64,000 nucleotides of DNA from Lysinibacillus agricola (GCF_016638705.1 NZ_CP067341.1:3909501-3973500); one strand, 5' to 3'; numbered from the stretch's first letter, positions 19,289-29,538 are shown. Made by a program: numbers and translations. Notes: generated from the sequence alone by a model not told the origin.

Positions 19289-20971
19289 GTGAATGAGGAA
19301 TTAAGACGCTTTGCAACAAAATTGGGAGCTAATATCATTGCATTAGATAGTTCTTTTCAAGTGAAATGGTGGCATCTCAACGATAGTATCTCATTAGATT
19401 TAAAAAATAATATGCCTATAGATGCAATCGCTGACATTGACGTCATGTTATTTCATCATCCACAACAACTATTAACTCAGGAGCAACATTTATCTTTTAC
19501 TATCGAACCATTCTATTTTACGGAGCAATATTATTTTGTTTTAGTAGATAATTTAGTAGATTTTCAGTACTCAATACAAAATAAAGTTTTTTTATTAGAG
19601 GAAATTATAGAGCATTTAGATGAAGGAATTATTGTCAGTAACGAAGATGGAGATATTGTCTATTACAACGAGGCACTTGCTAAAATGGAGGAGCATAACA
19701 AGGAAGACATGATTGGAAAGAAGCTTTGGGATGCTTACAATTATCAAGATCGTCGTTTATCGGAGCATAATCATATTTTAAAAACAGCGAAGCCAATCTA
19801 TACGAAATATCGAGCCCATGCTTATTCGGAAAATGAGCCAAAATTTGTTGGCTATAGCTCTTTCCCTATTCAAAAGGATAATAAAACAATAGGTGTATTT
19901 TCTATTACCCATACTGAAACAAGCCTTCGGAATCAATTACGTCAAACGATGAATTCAAAACATGCATCTATGGAATTACCAGTAATTGTAAAAAGAAATA
20001 ATGGCACTATTTATACATTTCAAGATATAAAAGGGAACAGTCAAGAGCTCCTACAAACTATTGCTGAGGCTAAAAATATTGCGAGTTATAATACTGATAC
20101 ACTTATTATTGGTGAAACAGGCACAGGCAAAGAATTATTTGCACAGAGCATGCATAATTTAAGCCCTCGAGTGGCAAAGCCATTTGTAGCAATAAACTGT
20201 GCCGCTATTCCATCCACACTATTAGAAAGTACACTCTTTGGCTCTGTAAAAGGTGCATTCACTGGAGCTACAAATCAAGAAGGGCTTTTTGAATATGCAA
20301 AAGATGGCACACTTTTCCTTGATGAAATCAACTCTTTGCCAATGGAACTTCAACCTAAATTAATGCGTGTTTTACAAGAACGAGCAGTTAGACGTGTAGG
20401 AAGTAATACACTCATTCCTATAGAATGTACAGTCATTAGTGCATCTAATGAAGATCCTGAGCTACTAACAGCTGGGGGACGAATGCGACTTGATTTATTT
20501 TACCGTATCGCACATTCGAGTGTATACATCCCTCCTTTACGTGAGAGACCAAATGATATACTTTTCTTTATCCAACATTTTTTGCATAAAAATGTTCTTA
20601 AGTACATGAAAGCAGATATTACAATAAAGCCTGAGCTCTACCAGCTACTTATAGATTATGATTGGCCTGGCAATGTTCGTGAACTAGAACATTTGATTGA
20701 AAACCTTGTGATTCAATCAAGCTCAGAAAGTTGGATTATAGAAGATATGCTACCACGCTATTTAAAAAATAAATTATCAATGAAAGCCGTCCCACCTAAA
20801 AAACGTCCACTAAAAGCACTTATGCATACAAATGAGGAGCAATTCATCCGCAAAGTTTTAAAGCAGTGTGGCGGAAATATTTCAGCCGCTGCTAAACAAT
20901 TAAATATTTCTCGTCAATCTCTGCAGTATCATATGAAGAAACTATCCATTCGAAAAGAAGAGTTTATCTAA
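19289..20971 (+). CDS. Sigma-54-dependent transcriptional activator (PAS-AAA+-Fis)
   Basis: This enhancer-binding protein hydrolyses ATP to open sigma-54 promoters. Seen: an N-terminal sensory region with a PAS domain (LDEGIIVSNEDGDIVYYNEAL), a Walker A GETGTGKE near residue 275, the sigma-54 contact loop GAFTGA near 322, Walker B GTLFLDEINS, and a C-terminal Fis-type helix-turn-helix (ISAAAKQLNISRQSLQYHM). The GTG at 19289-19291 is chosen because AGAGGG precedes it; an ATG 30 bp upstream has no ribosome site and sits in a palindrome. It diverges from hutU and probably controls the hut cluster (RocR-like architecture, histidine or urocanate signal inferred). Confidence 0.92.
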   Translation: MNEELRRFATKLGANIIALDSSFQVKWWHLNDSISLDLKNNMPIDAIADIDVMLFHHPQQLLTQEQHLSFTIEPFYFTEQYYFVLVDNLVDFQYSIQNKVFLLEEIIEHLDEGIIVSNEDGDIVYYNEALAKMEEHNKEDMIGKKLWDAYNYQDRRLSEHNHILKTAKPIYTKYRAHAYSENEPKFVGYSSFPIQKDNKTIGVFSITHTETSLRNQLRQTMNSKHASMELPVIVKRNNGTIYTFQDIKGNSQELLQTIAEAKNIASYNTDTLIIGETGTGKELFAQSMHNLSPRVAKPFVAINCAAIPSTLLESTLFGSVKGAFTGATNQEGLFEYAKDGTLFLDEINSLPMELQPKLMRVLQERAVRRVGSNTLIPIECTVISASNEDPELLTAGGRMRLDLFYRIAHSSVYIPPLRERPNDILFFIQHFLHKNVLKYMKADITIKPELYQLLIDYDWPGNVRELEHLIENLVIQSSSESWIIEDMLPRYLKNKLSMKAVPPKKRPLKALMHTNEEQFIRKVLKQCGGNISAAAKQLNISRQSLQYHMKKLSIRKEEFI

Positions 20972-20994
20972 GCAGCCCATTCATTTCACAAAAA

Positions 20995-21146
20995 AGAGGC
21001 TGGGACAGAACTCATTTATTTAGAAAAATAGCGAAAAGAGATAATAACTTTTCTGCTTCATCAAAGTGAATTTCCCCATTTAAAATCAAAAAAATGTTAG
21101 ATCAATTATATCTTGGTCTAACATTTTTCTTTTTGTCCCAGCCTCT
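20995..21146. repeat. Long inverted repeat with AGAGGCTGGGACA ends
   Basis: AGAGGCTGGGACA (20995-21007) and TGTCCCAGCCTCT (21134-21146) are perfect 13-bp inverted ends enclosing about 125 bp, with a second hairpin inside (21088-21135). Closely similar GAGGCTGGGACA intergenic repeats are common in Bacillales and staphylococci. It could be a mobile hairpin element serving as a terminator between the convergent regulator and chrA genes. Confidence 0.65.
21088..21135. terminator. Bidirectional terminator between the activator gene and chrA
   Basis: AAAAATGTTAGA ... TCTAACATTTTT forms a 12-bp stem with a 15-base loop and T/A tails on both sides, between convergent genes. Confidence 0.75.
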
Positions 21147-21154
21147 GTGTGTAC

Positions 21155-22324
21155 TTAATAACAGACAATTCCTACGCAAATGCCAGCTAGCACAAGCAGA
21201 TAAGGTTGAATTTTCCAACGCATCAAACACCATAAAAAAACAGCTGCAATTACTATGTCTAGCCCATTTTGAATTGTCTGCGTGACAATCGGATGAATAA
21301 AAGCTGCAGCTAATATTCCAACAACTGCTGCATTTGTACCAGCCATCGCTCCTCTTAATCCGGCAAATCGGTTAAGTGCTAGCCAAAAAGGCATTGCCCC
21401 TACTATCAGTAAAAAAGCCGGTAAAAAAATCGCTACTGTAGCGATGATAGCCCCTGGTACTCCAGCAATGACCATCCCTATATAGGAAGCAAACGTAAAT
21501 AATGGACCAGGGACTGCCTGTGTCATACCGTAGCCTGCTAAAAAATCTGAAGAACTCATTAATCCACTTTGGACAAACTGTGTCTCTAGTAAAGGCAACA
21601 CGACATGACCTCCACCAAACACTAATGCACCTGATAGATAAAACTTTTCAATCATCGTAAACCATTCATTTTGAATAAGTGGGCTAGTAACTGGTAAACC
21701 AATAAGCAATATAGCAAACAGCACTAAAAAACATACACCTGTCGTTTTTGAAATAGGTACAACCGTTTCTTTTGAGTCATCCTTTTCAATGGTCTTCTTA
21801 AAAAATTGATAACCTATGAAAGAAGCAACGATAATAGCAGTTACCTGTGCTAGTGGATGAATCCATAAAAGTACTACTGCTAGTGCCAACAAAGCGATTA
21901 TAAAATGGCGAATACTAGGGATTAATTTTTTGGACATATCAAAAATAGCTTGTGCGACAATCGCAACTGCCACTAATTTTAAGCCATGAATCCAGCCCAT
22001 CTCCATTTCTGTCTGTGTAGAAAAATAGGCAAATGCCATAAGCAGCAAAACTGAAGGTAATGTAAATCCAAGAAATGACACAATACTCCCAAATAATCCG
22101 CCTCTTAATAAACCAACACCCATCCCTACCTGGCTTGATGCTGGTCCAGGTAAAAATTGACTGAGTGCAACAAGCTGACTGTAGTCATTATCAGATAACC
22201 ATTTACGCTTTTGAACATATTCATTTTGAAAATACCCCAAATGTGCAGTGGGACCTCCAAAGGATGTACAGCCTAATTTAAAGGAAACTAAAAAAATCTC
22301 CCACAACCTTCGCAATTTCTTCAA
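21155..22324 (-). CDS. chrA: Chromate transporter ChrA, two-domain type
   Basis: This is an inner-membrane protein of the CHR family that exports chromate. Seen: duplicated domains, the first with FGGPTAHLGYF and FLPGPASSQVG, the second with FGGGHVVLPLLE and MTQAVPGPLFTFASYIG. Length is 389 residues, which fits a full bidomain ChrA. The start is a TTG (22322-22324) with only a weak GGAAAG before it, so the start is less sure than the identity. It stands alone, convergent with the sigma-54 activator. Confidence 0.92.
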   Translation of the reverse strand: MKKLRRLWEIFLVSFKLGCTSFGGPTAHLGYFQNEYVQKRKWLSDNDYSQLVALSQFLPGPASSQVGMGVGLLRGGLFGSIVSFLGFTLPSVLLLMAFAYFSTQTEMEMGWIHGLKLVAVAIVAQAIFDMSKKLIPSIRHFIIALLALAVVLLWIHPLAQVTAIIVASFIGYQFFKKTIEKDDSKETVVPISKTTGVCFLVLFAILLIGLPVTSPLIQNEWFTMIEKFYLSGALVFGGGHVVLPLLETQFVQSGLMSSSDFLAGYGMTQAVPGPLFTFASYIGMVIAGVPGAIIATVAIFLPAFLLIVGAMPFWLALNRFAGLRGAMAGTNAAVVGILAAAFIHPIVTQTIQNGLDIVIAAVFLWCLMRWKIQPYLLVLAGICVGIVCY

Positions 22325-22423
22325 CTACTTTCCATGTCATTTACATTCATATTACATGGGGCAATCATCTCTTTGGATTAAATTATTGTAAAGTTTTTAA
22401 TAAATTACGATTATCGAGTATAT

Positions 22424-23272
22424 TTATTTTCCTCCAATTTTAACAGCAGAACCAAGCTCACTTCCATTTGCAGCAGTCGGAATTAGCTTATAGCTCTTCC
22501 CCGTTAAATATAGTGCATCGAGCCGGACACCCCACTTCGTATAATCTTCATTTAAAGGATAAGCAAAGTCGAAATTCCAGGATTCCCCAGATGCTGATTG
22601 GATTTTAAAATGTATCGCTTCATTTAATAAGCTATTCTCGGAATGAAAGTAAATCGTTGTTGATATTGGTGTAGAAACAATCTTTTCTATCGTTATCTCC
22701 TGACCATCTAAAAGCTTTACTTTTTTCTCAACAGAGAAGGCCTTTCTATCTTCTTGTAATTGCTTTTGTGAGGCTTCCACTTGAAATTCCCACGGCTCAT
22801 CAATCTTTTTTTCTCCGTTCCAATCGTTATAGCGAATATCTAAATCTATTATTTCATCCTTTGGTAATTCTCTCAATTTCACACTACTGTAAATTGTATA
22901 GGTCTTATCAGAGTGTGCGATGGACTGTCCTCCATTTCTAACCGTGAATTCTTTCCCATTCACAAAAACCTGTGGAAAGAAAAAAATTTGATAATCGACG
23001 TTTAAATCCTTTACTGGCTTAAACGTCGCATTCAATAATATTTGATTATCGTCAATTATTATTTCATTTAACGTAAAACGTCCGAGGCTATTTTCAGTAG
23101 TTTTACCGACAACTGTTTTGTAGGCTTCAAAATTCAAGTCCTTATTAAATAAAAAATAAAAAACAAGTACACAAGTAGCTATCAATAAAAGCAATACTAC
23201 AATAAACCAAGTTTTACGTCCTCGATTTCCCTTAGGCTGGCCTTCGACTAGTAGCATTTCATTGGACATCAT
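22424..23272 (-). CDS. Membrane-anchored protein with DUF4179/DUF5643-like extracellular region
   Basis: No enzyme motif is visible. Seen: a short cytoplasmic N terminus (MMSNEMLLVEGQPKGNRGRK), one strong transmembrane helix (about 22-44), then an extracellular beta-rich region with GRFTLNEIIIDDNQILLNATF and a second module around 165-270. This resembles the extracellular part of DUF4179 anti-sigma-like proteins of Bacillus, but the N-terminal zinc-binding anti-sigma domain is missing and no sigma factor gene is adjacent. Two adjacent ATGs (23272 and 23269) follow GAGGTG; either may be used. Function is unknown. Confidence 0.65.
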   Translation of the reverse strand: MMSNEMLLVEGQPKGNRGRKTWFIVVLLLLIATCVLVFYFLFNKDLNFEAYKTVVGKTTENSLGRFTLNEIIIDDNQILLNATFKPVKDLNVDYQIFFFPQVFVNGKEFTVRNGGQSIAHSDKTYTIYSSVKLRELPKDEIIDLDIRYNDWNGEKKIDEPWEFQVEASQKQLQEDRKAFSVEKKVKLLDGQEITIEKIVSTPISTTIYFHSENSLLNEAIHFKIQSASGESWNFDFAYPLNEDYTKWGVRLDALYLTGKSYKLIPTAANGSELGSAVKIGGK

Positions 23273-23389
23273 GTACACCTCATTTTAAGAAAGTATGTAT
23301 ACACAAATGCTTTTTATTTATTGTAGTTTTTAGTTGAACATTATATAACCTCTAACGATGTCAAGGTTTGGCTGATTTCATTATGTATC

Positions 23390-23413
23390 TAAAGGAATAG
23401 TTTATATTCCTTT
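23390..23413. terminator. Short A/T-rich hairpin in the 23279-23541 gap
   Basis: TAAAGGAATA and TATTCCTTTA form a 10-bp stem with a 4-base loop. It is downstream of the NrnB-like gene on the minus strand and may terminate it. A possible coding remnant (plus strand, MREVVDPRFAEELYPLL around 23496-23546) lies beside it but I cannot assign it. Confidence 0.35.
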
Positions 23414-23541
23414 AATGTTGTTGCAAAACTTGAAGAACAAAATGGTCAAGGAAATATTTATGATTGTTGCAACGCATTAAATTAGAATGACTACTCATGC
23501 GTGAAGTGGTTGATCCTCGTTTTGCAGAAGAGCTATATCCC

Positions 23542-24732
23542 TTACTCTTGATGACGAACCTTTTTGGCCTCTTCCATTAAATAATCTACAAATAACTCAT
23601 CCTTAACTAACCATGCTTGATAATTTCTCTTTAAAAACCATTCTGCTTCATAAAAGCTTGTAAAGATTTGATCTAACGGAAGTTTATTTTTTTCAATGAT
23701 CCAATCAAAATCACTTATTGAATATAGAAGAAAAATTTCTTCCTTTAGATTTTTATACAATGTTCCAAAAGAAGAAAATCTTAAATTATAGCGATTTCGT
23801 TTCGCATCCTCCGGTATTGGCTCTATATGAAATGTTTGTGCCACATACTGCTCGTAAGCTTCCTCTGTTAAGGAGCAACCAGCTGCTTTTTGATGCCCCC
23901 CTCCTCCGAATTCTCCTGCAATTGCCGAAACATCTACGTGATCATGAATCGTACGAAAGGAAATTTTTTTGCCACCCATATTTAATATAGCTATAAAATC
24001 AAGATGTACATTTTCTTTTCCTAATTCATTACCGAGTTCTGAATGATAAGATTCTGCATAAACTACGCCTGTAAAGTATTCTCCTATTGCTGTTTGCACT
24101 AGTTCCCTTTTTTTTCGGCGAATGTAACGTTCTATTTTCACTTCTTCCATATTTAAAATTTTCTTTTCAAATTCATCAAAGTCAAAATGTTCGCCTGTCT
24201 TTAAACGTTCAAGCATTTTTCCCTCAAATTCCTCGATCGACACTAAAAAAAAGAGAGTATTTAGTTGACGCGCTTGCTGATTTTCATTCTTTTCCCATTC
24301 CCATGTATCGTACTGTCTAACCAACTCTACAAATTCTGTGATGGAATTCGTTTGTTCTAAAAATCCATTTGTAACAAGATACTGATAGAATAAGTACGTT
24401 GCTGATGTTAAATGTCCATTTTCATCTTCTACTAATACCTTACCCCATTCATAATCGTTCAAATGATGAGCTGTTTTATGATGATCAAGCAGTTGAACAT
24501 TGCCAGTTGCGGAATAGAAATCATTCAATCTCTTTTCATTTTTCTCGTTTGGAGATAAATCGGTAATAAACAAAAATGTATCTTGTTGATTATTATCTAA
24601 AAAGTACTCAATCTCGCGGTCAAGCGACGAAATTGAATTGTATCTTACCTTTACTTGGTCATGAAAGGCAAGCTTGGCTAAAATCCCGCAACCTACTCCA
24701 TCTAAATCGTTGTGTGATAGCAATTTATACAT
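23542..24732 (-). CDS. nrnB: DHH/DHHA1 phosphoesterase, NrnB-like oligoribonuclease
   Basis: This is a cytoplasmic DHH-family phosphoesterase. The size (396 residues) and layout match B. subtilis NrnB (YngD), which degrades short RNA oligonucleotides. Seen: SHNDLDGVGC near the N terminus, FITDLSP, LLDHHKTAHH (the DHH motif, about 82-84), and the DHHA1 signature FGGGGHQKAAGCSL (about 276-289). The ATG is preceded by TTGAGGTGA. It stands alone between unrelated genes. The C-terminal 70 residues (FSSFGTLYKNLKEEIFLL onwards) look like the family's lineage-specific tail. Another DHH function is possible, but NrnB is the best fit. Confidence 0.85.
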   Translation of the reverse strand: MYKLLSHNDLDGVGCGILAKLAFHDQVKVRYNSISSLDREIEYFLDNNQQDTFLFITDLSPNEKNEKRLNDFYSATGNVQLLDHHKTAHHLNDYEWGKVLVEDENGHLTSATYLFYQYLVTNGFLEQTNSITEFVELVRQYDTWEWEKNENQQARQLNTLFFLVSIEEFEGKMLERLKTGEHFDFDEFEKKILNMEEVKIERYIRRKKRELVQTAIGEYFTGVVYAESYHSELGNELGKENVHLDFIAILNMGGKKISFRTIHDHVDVSAIAGEFGGGGHQKAAGCSLTEEAYEQYVAQTFHIEPIPEDAKRNRYNLRFSSFGTLYKNLKEEIFLLYSISDFDWIIEKNKLPLDQIFTSFYEAEWFLKRNYQAWLVKDELFVDYLMEEAKKVRHQE

Positions 24733-24868
24733 TTTTTCACCTCAACATTAGTATGGTTTATCATTGAAAAAATTATCGGTAATTTTGGAGCAAGAAAAAT
24801 CTTTATGCAAGTTGAAAGGATTTTGAGAATGTCTCACACTTCATTTCAACTTGTTTTGAATTCTACAA

Positions 24869-25603
24869 TTGTTAGGGGCGTTTAAGTTGAAAAAGAAAAT
24901 TGCTTATTCAGGACTTGGTCTATTATTCATTTTTGCTTTAACGTTTGGTACATATAAGTTAATGAACGCTAGGTCCTATCAACTATTTGGCAGCATTATC
25001 TCTCATATTGAAACACAAGCGAAAGTTGTTGCATTAACATTCGATGGTGGCCCTACTAAAAATGTTAATGCCATTATTAACTTTATTAGATGACTACAAC
25101 GCTAAAGCAACCTTTTTTTAAATTGGGAAGGAGATTGAGGGAAATCCAGATGAAGCTAAAAAAATTGTCCAAGCAGGTCACCAAATTGGAAATCATACGT
25201 ATTCACATAAGGGAATGGTGTTTAAAAGCCCTCCATTTTACAAAAATGAAATCGAGAAAACCGATGAGTTAATTAGAAGTATTGGCTATATAGAAACTCC
25301 CCCTGTCCGACCACCATATAGTAAAAAAATAATTGGATTTCCATTTTACTTAAGCAAAAATAATCGCGATACGATCACGTGAATTTGGAGCCTGATTCGT
25401 ATTTCTCAACAGCCAATGAGAAAATCAATTATGTTAAAGAAAATATTCAACTAGGCTCCATTATTTTGATGCATCCAATGTATGATGCTACTGGAGATGA
25501 ATTACAGGCGATTGAAGGTATTTTAAGGGCACTTATTGAAGATGGTTATACATTTGTCACTATTGAAGATCTTCAAAATTTATTAAAACGTCTAAATCAA
25601 TGA
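24869..25603 (+). pseudogene. Decayed polysaccharide deacetylase (NodB domain) gene
   Basis: Three frames together encode one NodB-type deacetylase with an N-terminal membrane anchor (LKKKIAYSGLGLLFIFALTF). Lesions seen: an extra T near 25083 (frame lost before LLDDYNAKATFF), a TAA in place of a Leu codon at about 25118, and a lost G near 25380 (before NLEPDSYF). The first metal motif, normally TFDDG, reads TFDGGP, so even the catalytic centre is altered; the second motif (HTYSH) is intact. Four independent changes make sequencing error unlikely. It would have been a cell-wall or peptidoglycan deacetylase. Confidence 0.88.
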
Positions 25604-25977
25604 AACAACAGCAAAATTATCTATTTCTCCACTTAATAGTCATAAAGCATTAAACAATTTACCATTTAAGCTAAATTATAAATTATCCATTACATAATAT
25701 TTAATATAAAATTATTATTTTCCACATATCGCTTAACCATCTTATTTTTTACAATAATTCTCTTGGAAAAGTCATTACAATACCATATCCACAAAAAAAT
25801 ATTACTATTTTTCTTCCTATTAACATAAATTAGATTATTTAGAAATGTCGAAAATTTCTTTTCTAGAAAAATATAAATTCATTTTCTGTTATAATATGTT
25901 ATTATTATTTTAGTAAAACGACCTATTTTTATGGAACAAAAAAATAGAGGAAAAATGAACTATAAAGGAAGCTGAAA
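25604..25977. other. AT-rich gap with probable promoter for the decarboxylase
   Basis: No gene is visible. A TGTTATAAT -10-like element (TATAAT at 25890-25895) lies about 80 bp before the decarboxylase ATG. The -35 region is poor (AT-rich), so the promoter call is weak. Long A/T tracts fill the remainder. Confidence 0.4.
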
Positions 25978-27621
25978 ATGAAAAAAATCCAACAATTATT
26001 CCAAAGTGAAGATGGAAATATCGAACAAAGAGAGAATTTTTTATCCCTATTAGAGAAAATTGTTTCCTCGTTAGATGAGTTAAAGAATCCAAAAACAACA
26101 ACTCTTGGACCAATGAAAGAGCGCTCTGACAATTTCTATAAAGAGTTAATGCAAGAAAATCAAGTACCAACTTCAGGTGTCGGACTTGATCAGGTTGTGG
26201 ATGAATTAACACAATTGATGCAAGGACATCCTTACCATACACACAACTTTGTCACAAATGTTTTGCCAATGGCTAGCATTCCCGGCATATTAGGCCAATT
26301 TACTAATGCTCTGCTTAACGGTAACAATCTATGGGATGTATACGGACCGGCTGCCGCAGAATGTGAGGTAAAGGTAGTAGCAATGATGTCCAAGTTAGTT
26401 GGCTACGACTATACACAAAGCTTTGGTTATACAACATGGGGAGGACAAGGGGCTGTTTTCAGTGGGCTTCGTCTTGCGATCGCTAAACAATTCCCGAACG
26501 CAAAGGAAGATGGCGTACCAAATAATTTATATTGCTTCGCTTCAGAAAATGCTCATTACAGTTTATTAAAATCCATTGAAGCAGTCGGTATCGGTAGTAA
26601 GCATTTAATTCGTATTAAAGCTGGAAAAGACCATTCTATGGATATCGAAGACTTACGTATGCGTATGACTGAAGTTATCGAAAATGGTGGTATTCCAGTG
26701 TATGTAGTTGCAACAACAGGCGCTACAGATCAATTTGCCATTGATGATGTACAAGCAATCAAAAAAGTTACAACTGACCTTGAACAAAAACATTCCTTAA
26801 AACCTATACATATTCATGCTGATTCAGCTTTAGGTGGTTTTTACGCCTTTTTCAACGATTATGACTTTAAGGCAAATCCACTTCAATTAGAGACTGATGT
26901 TTTACAAGGACTAGAACAAATTAAAGAACGTATGCAATATCTACCTATTGCAGATAGCCTTTGCTTCGACTTCCAAAAGCTTGGTCAAACACCGTATTTA
27001 ACAAGCTTATTCTTAATAAAAGAAGGAAAACACTTACAGCTATTAGATATTGAGGACTTCGACACACCTTATGTAGGCAATCGAGGTTATGGTTCTTATC
27101 ATACAGGCTATACACTAGAGTGCTCTCGTATGGGTAGTTCAATTGCTATTTATGCTGCATTACAGGCGTTTGGTAAAGAAGGCTACCAACAAATATTAGC
27201 AAATTATGTGCGTGTAAATTTAGCATTCCGTGCGCAGTTAGCTGAGAAAACTCCTATGTTACAAGTAGTCAATGAGTCTAATATTGGGCCAGTCACAGCC
27301 TTTCGTTTGTATCCTGAAGGTTTTAATTGGAAATCTGAACAGTCAGGTAGCTATACACAAGATCAAATTGAATATATTAATGGTATAAACGCTTCTTTAT
27401 TTGAAATTATAGGAGAAGGTCGCGACGAAGTATTTTTCGGTGATACAACACGTGTTTGCACTGTCAGCACAAGTGATACAAAACAACAACTTCCAGTCGC
27501 TGCTGCAAAATTCTTTTCTATATCTCCATATACTGAAACAGAGCATATTGGAGATATGATTCAATTTTTACAACAAAAGGTTAAAGTATTGGAGGATGCT
27601 AAAGTTGAGTATAGTCACTAA
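25978..27621 (+). CDS. PLP-dependent group II amino-acid decarboxylase
   Basis: This is a cytoplasmic fold-type I PLP enzyme of the glutamate/aromatic/diaminobutyrate decarboxylase superfamily. Seen: 547 residues, [20 protein letters not shown], the HADSALGGF motif with the Asp that contacts the PLP ring nitrogen, and [11 protein letters not shown] with the likely PLP Lys near residue 333. Next is a [16 protein letters not shown] segment. The substrate cannot be deduced; possibilities include tyrosine, glutamate or 2,4-diaminobutyrate. A GGAAGCTGA-type ribosome site precedes the ATG. Its end overlaps the start of a chemoreceptor gene, so the two are translationally coupled, which is unusual for a decarboxylase. 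Confidence 0.85.
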   Translation: MKKIQQLFQSEDGNIEQRENFLSLLEKIVSSLDELKNPKTTTLGPMKERSDNFYKELMQENQVPTSGVGLDQVVDELTQLMQGHPYHTHNFVTNVLPMASIPGILGQFTNALLNGNNLWDVYGPAAAECEVKVVAMMSKLVGYDYTQSFGYTTWGGQGAVFSGLRLAIAKQFPNAKEDGVPNNLYCFASENAHYSLLKSIEAVGIGSKHLIRIKAGKDHSMDIEDLRMRMTEVIENGGIPVYVVATTGATDQFAIDDVQAIKKVTTDLEQKHSLKPIHIHADSALGGFYAFFNDYDFKANPLQLETDVLQGLEQIKERMQYLPIADSLCFDFQKLGQTPYLTSLFLIKEGKHLQLLDIEDFDTPYVGNRGYGSYHTGYTLECSRMGSSIAIYAALQAFGKEGYQQILANYVRVNLAFRAQLAEKTPMLQVVNESNIGPVTAFRLYPEGFNWKSEQSGSYTQDQIEYINGINASLFEIIGEGRDEVFFGDTTRVCTVSTSDTKQQLPVAAAKFFSISPYTETEHIGDMIQFLQQKVKVLEDAKVEYSH

Positions 27622-29302
27622 ATTAAAGAGTTCTTTACTCTATAAATATATTGCAAGTTTTACTATTCCTATTGCCATTATTTCGTTATTATTTAGTGTG
27701 GTATTATTCGTTACGTCTTATCGGATTATCGATAATAATGTTATCACACAATTTGAGTCATCCTTAGAGGTTATATCTAAAACTATTTTTGAAGATATAG
27801 ACAAAAATGACATCAAAGCTGCAGATAACGGCGAAAAAGATAAATATGAAGAAATATTAAATCAATTAGATGAAACACTTAAAAAGTTTGATATTGAAAA
27901 TGCCTACGTACTTTCACGTGCAAATGGCAAAGAACATATTGTTGCATTAAGCAATGAAGATAATCATCTAGAGGACTATGTTTTCAGTGATGATATGCAT
28001 GAAGCACTAGATTCTGGAACCGTTCAAACAAGTGATATTTATAAAGATGAATACGGTACTCATAAATCGATTTTTATACCATTTAAAGATACTGATATTC
28101 TTTTTGGTTTAGATATGGACGCTTCCTTCATTTCTAAACTTCAAACAGAGACTCTTTGGATTTGTATTGTTATGACCGTGATTTTTGTGATATTTGGTAT
28201 TATTGTGGCTTATTTCATAAGTAAAGGCATTATTAAACCAATTAAAAATATGACTAGTTATGTTGGCAAGGTGGCAAAAGGTGACTTAGCTGTTGAGCCA
28301 CTTCAAATACAGGGTTCTAATGAAATTGCACAGCTTTCAAATGGTATTGAAAATATGACAGAAGATTTACGCTCACTTATTCAGCAAATTGCTGAAAATG
28401 CTGAACAAGTAGCTGCCATGTCAGAGGAGTTAACGGCAAGCTCTGAGCAAACAAGTGCATCTATTCAACAAATTACATCTTCAATGCAAGAAGTCGCTGC
28501 AGGTTCAGAGAAACAAACTTCCTCTATTGATGAAGTAGAAAATCATATTACAACAATCTCCACTAAGATGTCAGAAGTTGTATCGAGTGTTAGTGATGTC
28601 ACTGCTAAGGCATTTAGTGCATCCTCTATTTCAGAAAAAGGCAATACGACGATTCAAAGTGCAACTGAAAAAATGGTTGTAACTTCTAATGCTATTCAAG
28701 AGACTTCAGAGGTTGTTAAACGTTTAAGCACATACTCAAATGAGATAGGCGACATTGTAACTTTAATTAATGAGATTACTGATCAAACTAATTTACTCGC
28801 TTTAAATGCATCTATTGAAGCAGCACGTGCTGGTGAGCACGGTAAAGGCTTCGCGGTTGTAGCCGAAGAAGTGCGTAAACTTGCTGACCAATCATTAGCA
28901 GCTACGAATAGTATTCGAACACGTATTGAAACAATTAAGGAAGAGTCTGCCCAAGCTGTAAAATCCATGGAAGTTAGTAGTAGTAACCTTGCAGAAAGCT
29001 CTACTACCTTTAATGAATCAGGTGAAGCCTTTGGAGAAATCTATTCGCATGTTACTGCTTTAACTCAAGAAATGGATCATGTCAATAATATTATTACAAA
29101 TATTAATGAAGGTGTTGGCAGCATTGCAATTTCTGTAGAAGAGGTTGGCGTAGTAGCCGTTCAAGCATCTGGAAACATTCAAAATGTAGCAGCTGCTTCT
29201 GAGGAACAATCCGCAAGTATCGAGGAAATCACTGCATCTTCAAATAATTTAGCTGAGATGGCACAGGAACTTCGTAATATCACACAAAAATTTCAGTTAT
29301 AA
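27605..29302 (+). CDS. Methyl-accepting chemotaxis protein
   Basis: This transmembrane chemoreceptor signals to CheA/CheW. Seen: a first membrane helix (about 13-36), an extracellular sensor domain of about 150 residues (single Cache-like, [10 protein letters not shown] to DASFISKLQ), a second helix (about 184-206), HAMP, and a cytoplasmic coiled coil with the conserved hairpin [41 protein letters not shown] (shortened: [17 protein letters not shown]). The TTG at 27605-27607 is preferred because GGAGG lies 8-9 bases upstream; an ATG at 27596 is only one base from it. The start overlaps the decarboxylase stop by 17 bp. No C-terminal receptor pentapeptide is obvious. Confidence 0.93.
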   Translation: MSIVTKLKSSLLYKYIASFTIPIAIISLLFSVVLFVTSYRIIDNNVITQFESSLEVISKTIFEDIDKNDIKAADNGEKDKYEEILNQLDETLKKFDIENAYVLSRANGKEHIVALSNEDNHLEDYVFSDDMHEALDSGTVQTSDIYKDEYGTHKSIFIPFKDTDILFGLDMDASFISKLQTETLWICIVMTVIFVIFGIIVAYFISKGIIKPIKNMTSYVGKVAKGDLAVEPLQIQGSNEIAQLSNGIENMTEDLRSLIQQIAENAEQVAAMSEELTASSEQTSASIQQITSSMQEVAAGSEKQTSSIDEVENHITTISTKMSEVVSSVSDVTAKAFSASSISEKGNTTIQSATEKMVVTSNAIQETSEVVKRLSTYSNEIGDIVTLINEITDQTNLLALNASIEAARAGEHGKGFAVVAEEVRKLADQSLAATNSIRTRIETIKEESAQAVKSMEVSSSNLAESSTTFNESGEAFGEIYSHVTALTQEMDHVNNIITNINEGVGSIAISVEEVGVVAVQASGNIQNVAAASEEQSASIEEITASSNNLAEMAQELRNITQKFQL

Positions 29303-29412
29303 AATAAACTAAGGTTCATTACCAAAAGTTGTGGATGACATTTGTTAAAACATATGTCATGTATATAGGTTGATTGGAGTGGAGGCTGGGCGACTCCTTG
29401 GGGATTAGCGTC

Positions 29413-29538
29413 CAGGGCACTGAAAAACTAAAGAAATTCATTTTTTATATTATAAATCTGTCTTTTATTGGATTTAGAAACTCAAAAAAGTCGATTAGCA
29501 TCACATTTTTGTGGCAAATCGACTTTTTCAGTGCCCTC
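29413..29538. mobile_element. 126-bp nested element with AGGGCACTGAAAAA inverted ends
   Basis: AGGGCACTGAAAAA (29414-29427) and its exact inverse (29524-29537) bound the element. The host MITE sequence GATTAGCGTC occurs on both sides (29403-29412 and 29539-29548) as a perfect 10-bp target duplication. Inside is a hairpin, AAAGTCGATT ... AATCGACTTT. This is a clean insertion of one non-autonomous element into another. A 10-bp duplication would suit an IS4-type transposase, but the family is not certain. Confidence 0.8.
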
